Assembly: GCA_002407925.1 (NCBI GenBank)
Contig: DHPN01000026.1
Span: 4,434 to 13,166 of the forward strand
Source: Atopobiaceae bacterium UBA5363
Lineage (GTDB): Bacteria > Actinomycetota > Coriobacteriia > Coriobacteriales > Atopobiaceae
DNA length: 8,733 nt
Reading direction: 5' to 3'
How positions within the stretch are numbered: position 1 is the stretch's first letter; the number at the start of each line of letters is the position of its first letter. The position numbers were made by a program, and so were the translations under genes. The notes beneath the pieces were generated by a model that was not told the origin of the DNA, did not search any database, and saw only the letters and a list, made by a program, of their open reading frames with translations. Below are positions 5,859-8,733 of this stretch, in pieces.

Positions 5859-6552
5859 GCCGCTTATTCTTGTTGTGGAAGATGACGCCGCAGTGCGCAA
5901 CTTGATTGTCACAACACTTGCCACGCACGGCTATGATTATGTAAGCGCAGCAACCGCTCATGCTGCCATTGCGAGTGCCGCCACTTCCAACCCTGATGTT
6001 GTCCTGCTGGATTTGGGGCTTCCGGACCTCGATGGCATCGATGTCATTCACAAAGTACGAAGCTGGTCACAAATGCCGATCATCGTGATTAGCGCGCGCA
6101 GCGAGGACAGCGATAAAATTGAGGCTCTCGATGCTGGTGCTGACGACTATCTTACCAAGCCCTTTTCGGTAGGAGAGCTTCTTGCGCGCCTGAGGACCGC
6201 TTTGCGCCATTTAAAGAATCTCTCTGAGGCGGATGGCACAGAAAGCTCGGTTTTCGTCAATGGTGGCCTTTCCATAGACTACGCCGCCGGCGTCGCTACC
6301 CTAGATGGGCAGGAGCTTCATCTGACGCCCATTGAGTTTAGGCTGCTGTGCCTGCTAGCCCACAATGTTGATAAGGTCTTGACACACCAATACATCCTGC
6401 GCGAAGTCTGGGGCTCCTCTCAAGAAAGCTATCTTGCTTCATTGCGCGTGTTTATGGGGACGCTGCGCAAAAAGATTGAGGCAGACCCTTCCCACCCTCG
6501 CTACATACAAACGCATATCGGAATTGGCTATCGGATGATACGCATTCAGTAG
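5845..6552 (+). CDS. kdpE: KdpE-family response regulator (OmpR/PhoB type)
   Basis: A cytoplasmic response regulator of 235 residues and a close KdpE relative. The receiver domain covers about 6-122, with acidic pair Asp13/Asp14, phospho-acceptor Asp56 in LLDLGLPD, Ser83 in VISARSE and Lys105 in LTKPF. The KdpE-like run RSEDSDKIEALDAGADDYL is intact. A winged-helix DNA-binding domain follows (about 137-235), with HLTPIEFRLL, VLTHQYILREVWG and a typical GIGYRM end. ATG 5845 is chosen; GTG 5842 and ATG 5848 are possible alternatives. GAGGAG at 5829-5834 serves as ribosome site inside the kinase gene, and the 14-base overlap points to translational coupling. In known systems KdpE activates kdpFABC; no kdpA, B or C lies in this window. 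The tandem repeat at 6593-6612 is a candidate binding site. Confidence 0.95.
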   Translation: MMRNKPLILVVEDDAAVRNLIVTTLATHGYDYVSAATAHAAIASAATSNPDVVLLDLGLPDLDGIDVIHKVRSWSQMPIIVISARSEDSDKIEALDAGADDYLTKPFSVGELLARLRTALRHLKNLSEADGTESSVFVNGGLSIDYAAGVATLDGQELHLTPIEFRLLCLLAHNVDKVLTHQYILREVWGSSQESYLASLRVFMGTLRKKIEADPSHPRYIQTHIGIGYRMIRIQ

Positions 6553-6571
6553 GAATATGAGGAGAGGCGCT

Positions 6572-6583
6572 TTGCACATGCAA
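6572..6583. repeat. Small inverted repeat after kdpE
   Basis: TTGCA (6572-6576) and TGCAA (6579-6583) form a palindrome with a 2-base centre, 20 bases after the kdpE stop and 9 bases before the tandem repeat. It is too short and AT-poor in its tail to be a terminator. It may be a second operator half or chance. Confidence 0.2.
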
Positions 6584-6592
6584 TTTCAACGT

Positions 6593-6612
6593 ATCTTTAT
6601 GCATCTTTATGC
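6593..6612 (+). repeat. Perfect tandem 10-bp direct repeat, candidate KdpE box
   Basis: ATCTTTATGC occurs twice with no gap (6593-6602 and 6603-6612). A spacing of 10 bp puts both copies on the same face of the helix, the arrangement bound by tandem OmpR/PhoB-family dimers. It starts 40 bases after the kdpE stop and ends exactly where a plausible -35 box begins. The repeat is directly visible; binding by the KdpE-like regulator is inferred. Confidence 0.5.
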
Positions 6613-6641
6613 TTGAAGCGTGATGTTTGCGAATCCACAAT
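6613..6641 (+). promoter_or_regulatory. Possible promoter of the P-type ATPase gene
   Basis: TTGAAG (6613-6618) and CACAAT (6636-6641) are separated by 17 bases. Each matches four of six consensus positions, as expected for an activator-dependent promoter. The tandem repeat abuts the -35 box. Transcription from here would give a leader of about 125 bases before ATG 6773. Weak on its own; its position next to the repeat raises its interest. Confidence 0.35.
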
Positions 6642-6676
6642 TACCTACCTGAAAAAATGACTAATCTTTCCTCCGC

Positions 6677-6697
6677 GTCAGCAAAATGACCGCTGAC
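6677..6697 (+). repeat. Short hairpin in the ATPase leader
   Basis: GTCAGC (6677-6682) pairs with GCTGAC (6692-6697) around a 9-base loop. The loop carries an ATGA overlap (6686-6689) between a 10-codon frame starting at 6657 and an ATG in frame with the ATPase. No T-run follows. It could affect initiation in the leader, or be chance. Confidence 0.25.
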
Positions 6698-6772
6698 AAA
6701 GCCGTCTGGGTTTATTTCAAGGGATATGTCTATTTTAGAAAGGTTGGGCCTTCGTTGGATGAGTCAAGAACT

Positions 6773-8733
6773 ATGGCATCTCAAGAAAATGTCAGTAGGC
6801 TGACCGGCGATAGGGTCTTCGCGGCGCTCGAAACCTCGCCGGCGGGTCTTACGCAGCAAGAAGCCGAGAGCCGTCAGGCGCACTATGGAAGGAACCTGAT
6901 CGAAGCTACTAAGAAGAAGTCTCCAATCCTCGTGTTTCTTTCAAACTTCACGCATCTCATGGCAATACTTTTGTGGGTGGCAGGCATCATCGCCTTTGTG
7001 GCAGGAATGCCTGAGCTTGGGGTTGCTGTTTGGCTTGTGAACATCATCAATGGTTGCTTCAGCTTCTGGCAGGAATATCGTGCGGGAAAGGCGACTGAGG
7101 CGCTGAAGAAGATGCTGCCCGCATATGTCAATGTCATTCGTGATGGGTCTGAAAGCAAGATACTTGCTGAGGACCTTGTGCCTGGCGACATCATGCTGCT
7201 TGCTGAAGGGGATAAGATCTCTGCCGATGCACGCGTCGTGCGTGCAAGCGATTTGCAAGTTGATCAGTCTACGCTGACAGGAGAGTCGAACCCTGTGCGC
7301 AAAAGCGCCGATGCAGTGCTAGAGGAGGACATCACAGCGGCTGAAACGCCAAACCTCATTTTTGCTGGGACTTCGGTGTCTGAGGGCAATGGTAGGGCCG
7401 TGGTTACCAAAATAGGGATGGATACTGAGTTCGGCAAGATAGCTGATCTCACGCAAAATATGGATGAAGCTGAGAGCCCACTTCAGCGCCAGCTTGATCG
7501 CCTGACGAAGCAAGTCACCTTGTTTGCCCTTGCTATGGGCTTGGCCTTCTTCTTGCTTGATGTGCTTTTCGTGCACAATGCGCTTGCGGCCTCATTTATC
7601 TTTGCCCTTGGCATGATCGTCGCCTTCATTCCAGAGGGGCTGCTTCCTACCGTTACGCTTTCCCTGGCCATGGCCGTGCAGCGCATGAGCAAAAGAAACG
7701 CGCTGGTGAAGAAACTCTCATCGGTTGAGGCGCTGGGATCGACAAGCGTGATTTGCACAGACAAGACCGGCACGCTCACGCAGAACGAGATGACGGTAAA
7801 CCACCTTTGGACGGCCAGCCATGAATACGAGGTTACCGGCGTTGGCTATGCTCCTGTCGGAGATGTCATCTCTGATGGTCGAGCTGTCAAAGTCGACGAT
7901 GATGACGACTTGCGGCTGCTGGTGGTCGGAGGCGCCTTGTGCTCGAATGCCCGCCTCATTGCTCCTGAGACGGATGAAGGGCGCTATACGGTCTTAGGGG
8001 ACCCGACTGAGGCATGTTTGCTTACTGTATGCCAAAAAGCTGGCATTGACCCAAAGGATCAGGAAAGGGCAACTCCGCGTGTCCGTGAACTGCCCTTTGA
8101 GAGTCGCCGCAAACGCATGACCACCATTCATCAGCTCAAAGAGCCGATTGACGGTGCGCGGCGCATTGCCTATGTGAAGGGTGCTCCCAACGAGGTTGTG
8201 CGCCTTTCTGAAAAGATTCGTATTAATGGGAATACGCAAAATATGACCGCTGCCCTTCGTAAGTCCGTGATGGATGCCAACGACCACTATGCAAAAGATG
8301 GACTGCGTGTTCTGGCACTAGCCTATCGTCCCCTCCTTAGTGATGACAAGAGCATTCCCGCAGCGATGAGCGATTACACGCCGGACAACATTGAGTGCCA
8401 TCTTACCTTTGTAGGACTACTCGTGATGCAAGATCCTCCTCGTCCAGAAGTGGCTGATGCTGTTGCTGAGTGCCGTCGTGCTGGCATCCGTGTAGTTATG
8501 ATTACCGGAGACTATGGGCTGACGGCTGTTTCCATCGCCCGTAAGATTGGCATTGTCAAAAGTGAGCATCCGCGTGTGTTTTCTGGAATCGAGTTGGAGA
8601 AGGCGACAGACGAAGAGCTTAAGGAAGCTCTCAAGGGAGAGGTTGTTTTTGCCCGCATGGCCCCAGAGCAGAAGCTTCGCGTCGTCTCAAATCTCCAGGA
8701 AATGGGTGAGATAGTCGCTGTCACCGGCGATGG
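6773..8733 (+). CDS. P2-type cation-transporting ATPase (3' end beyond window)
   Basis: The first 653 residues of a P-type ATPase of about 900 residues, an inner-membrane ion pump. In order: a cytoplasmic cation-ATPase N-terminal domain (about 8-45), spans M1 and M2 (about 55-77, 81-99), the actuator domain with TGES 169-172, spans M3 and M4 (about 245-266, 269-298) with ion-binding PEGLL 287-291, and the phosphorylation motif DKTGTLT with Asp330. Then come the nucleotide domain with KGAPNEV (Lys469), PPRPE near 555 and MITGD 576-580. The window ends in TGDG of the hinge motif. PEGLL followed by PTVTLSLA, together with DKTGTLTQNEMTVNHLW, recalls Na,K-ATPase-like (P2C) pumps more than Ca-type SERCA, but M5-M6 ion-site residues are not visible, so the ion is undecided. 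It is not KdpB. ATG 6773 fits the family N-terminus although its ribosome site is weak; TTG 6755 and ATG 6686 are in-frame alternatives. Confidence 0.93.
   Translation, partial: MASQENVSRLTGDRVFAALETSPAGLTQQEAESRQAHYGRNLIEATKKKSPILVFLSNFTHLMAILLWVAGIIAFVAGMPELGVAVWLVNIINGCFSFWQEYRAGKATEALKKMLPAYVNVIRDGSESKILAEDLVPGDIMLLAEGDKISADARVVRASDLQVDQSTLTGESNPVRKSADAVLEEDITAAETPNLIFAGTSVSEGNGRAVVTKIGMDTEFGKIADLTQNMDEAESPLQRQLDRLTKQVTLFALAMGLAFFLLDVLFVHNALAASFIFALGMIVAFIPEGLLPTVTLSLAMAVQRMSKRNALVKKLSSVEALGSTSVICTDKTGTLTQNEMTVNHLWTASHEYEVTGVGYAPVGDVISDGRAVKVDDDDDLRLLVVGGALCSNARLIAPETDEGRYTVLGDPTEACLLTVCQKAGIDPKDQERATPRVRELPFESRRKRMTTIHQLKEPIDGARRIAYVKGAPNEVVRLSEKIRINGNTQNMTAALRKSVMDANDHYAKDGLRVLALAYRPLLSDDKSIPAAMSDYTPDNIECHLTFVGLLVMQDPPRPEVADAVAECRRAGIRVVMITGDYGLTAVSIARKIGIVKSEHPRVFSGIELEKATDEELKEALKGEVVFARMAPEQKLRVVSNLQEMGEIVAVTGD

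Noticed and set aside
6883..8724. Multiple - strand frames antisense to the P-type ATPase
   Set aside because: All lie opposite well-conserved ATPase motifs; low-complexity Ser/Arg/Ala composition is typical of antisense shadows.
1..8733. CRISPR arrays, tRNA/rRNA genes, IS elements or prophage genes
   Set aside because: No spaced repeat series, no tRNA-like cloverleaf, no transposase or integrase motifs seen on either strand.

Overview
This 8.7 kb window is ordinary bacterial chromosome of roughly balanced base composition, with short gaps and clear AGGAGG-type ribosome sites. I see no phage, IS, CRISPR or RNA gene. The short KdpD-type kinase, the polar amino-acid ABC operon and the decayed DUF7916-type gene suggest an anaerobic Gram-positive host, perhaps a Coriobacteriia/Atopobiaceae actinobacterium. 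That placement is a low-confidence inference from family resemblance, not from a marker gene.

Layout. (1) 1-1942, + strand: the 3' part of a polar amino-acid ABC importer operon, with a substrate-binding protein (5' end missing), a permease and an ATPase. A 9-bp stem buries the permease start codon. (2) 1943-2299: a gene-poor stretch holding the + strand remnant of a degraded gene (DUF7916-type, with an internal deletion) that runs into a 16-bp stem-loop. (3) 2300-3845, - strand: a lipid kinase of the diacylglycerol kinase family followed by a small Frm2/Hbn1-type nitroreductase, with a likely extra promoter between them. (4) 4037-6552, + strand: a 51-residue cysteine-rich single-span membrane protein, a KdpD-like sensor kinase without the usual N-terminal KdpD/Usp half, and a clear KdpE response regulator whose start overlaps the kinase. 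(5) 6773-8733, + strand: the first 653 residues of a P2-type cation ATPase, cut by the window edge inside the hinge motif.

The most interesting part is 3.9-8.7 kb. A Kdp-type two-component system, normally paired with the KdpFABC potassium pump, here sits beside an unrelated P2-type ATPase and a tiny membrane protein. Between kdpE and the ATPase gene is a perfect tandem repeat of 10 bp (one helical turn, as OmpR-family regulators prefer), abutting a plausible -35 box. The working hypothesis is a self-contained cation-homeostasis module in which the truncated KdpD and KdpE control the ATPase, with the small protein as a possible membrane partner of the sensor or pump. This is inference; the genes and repeat are seen directly.
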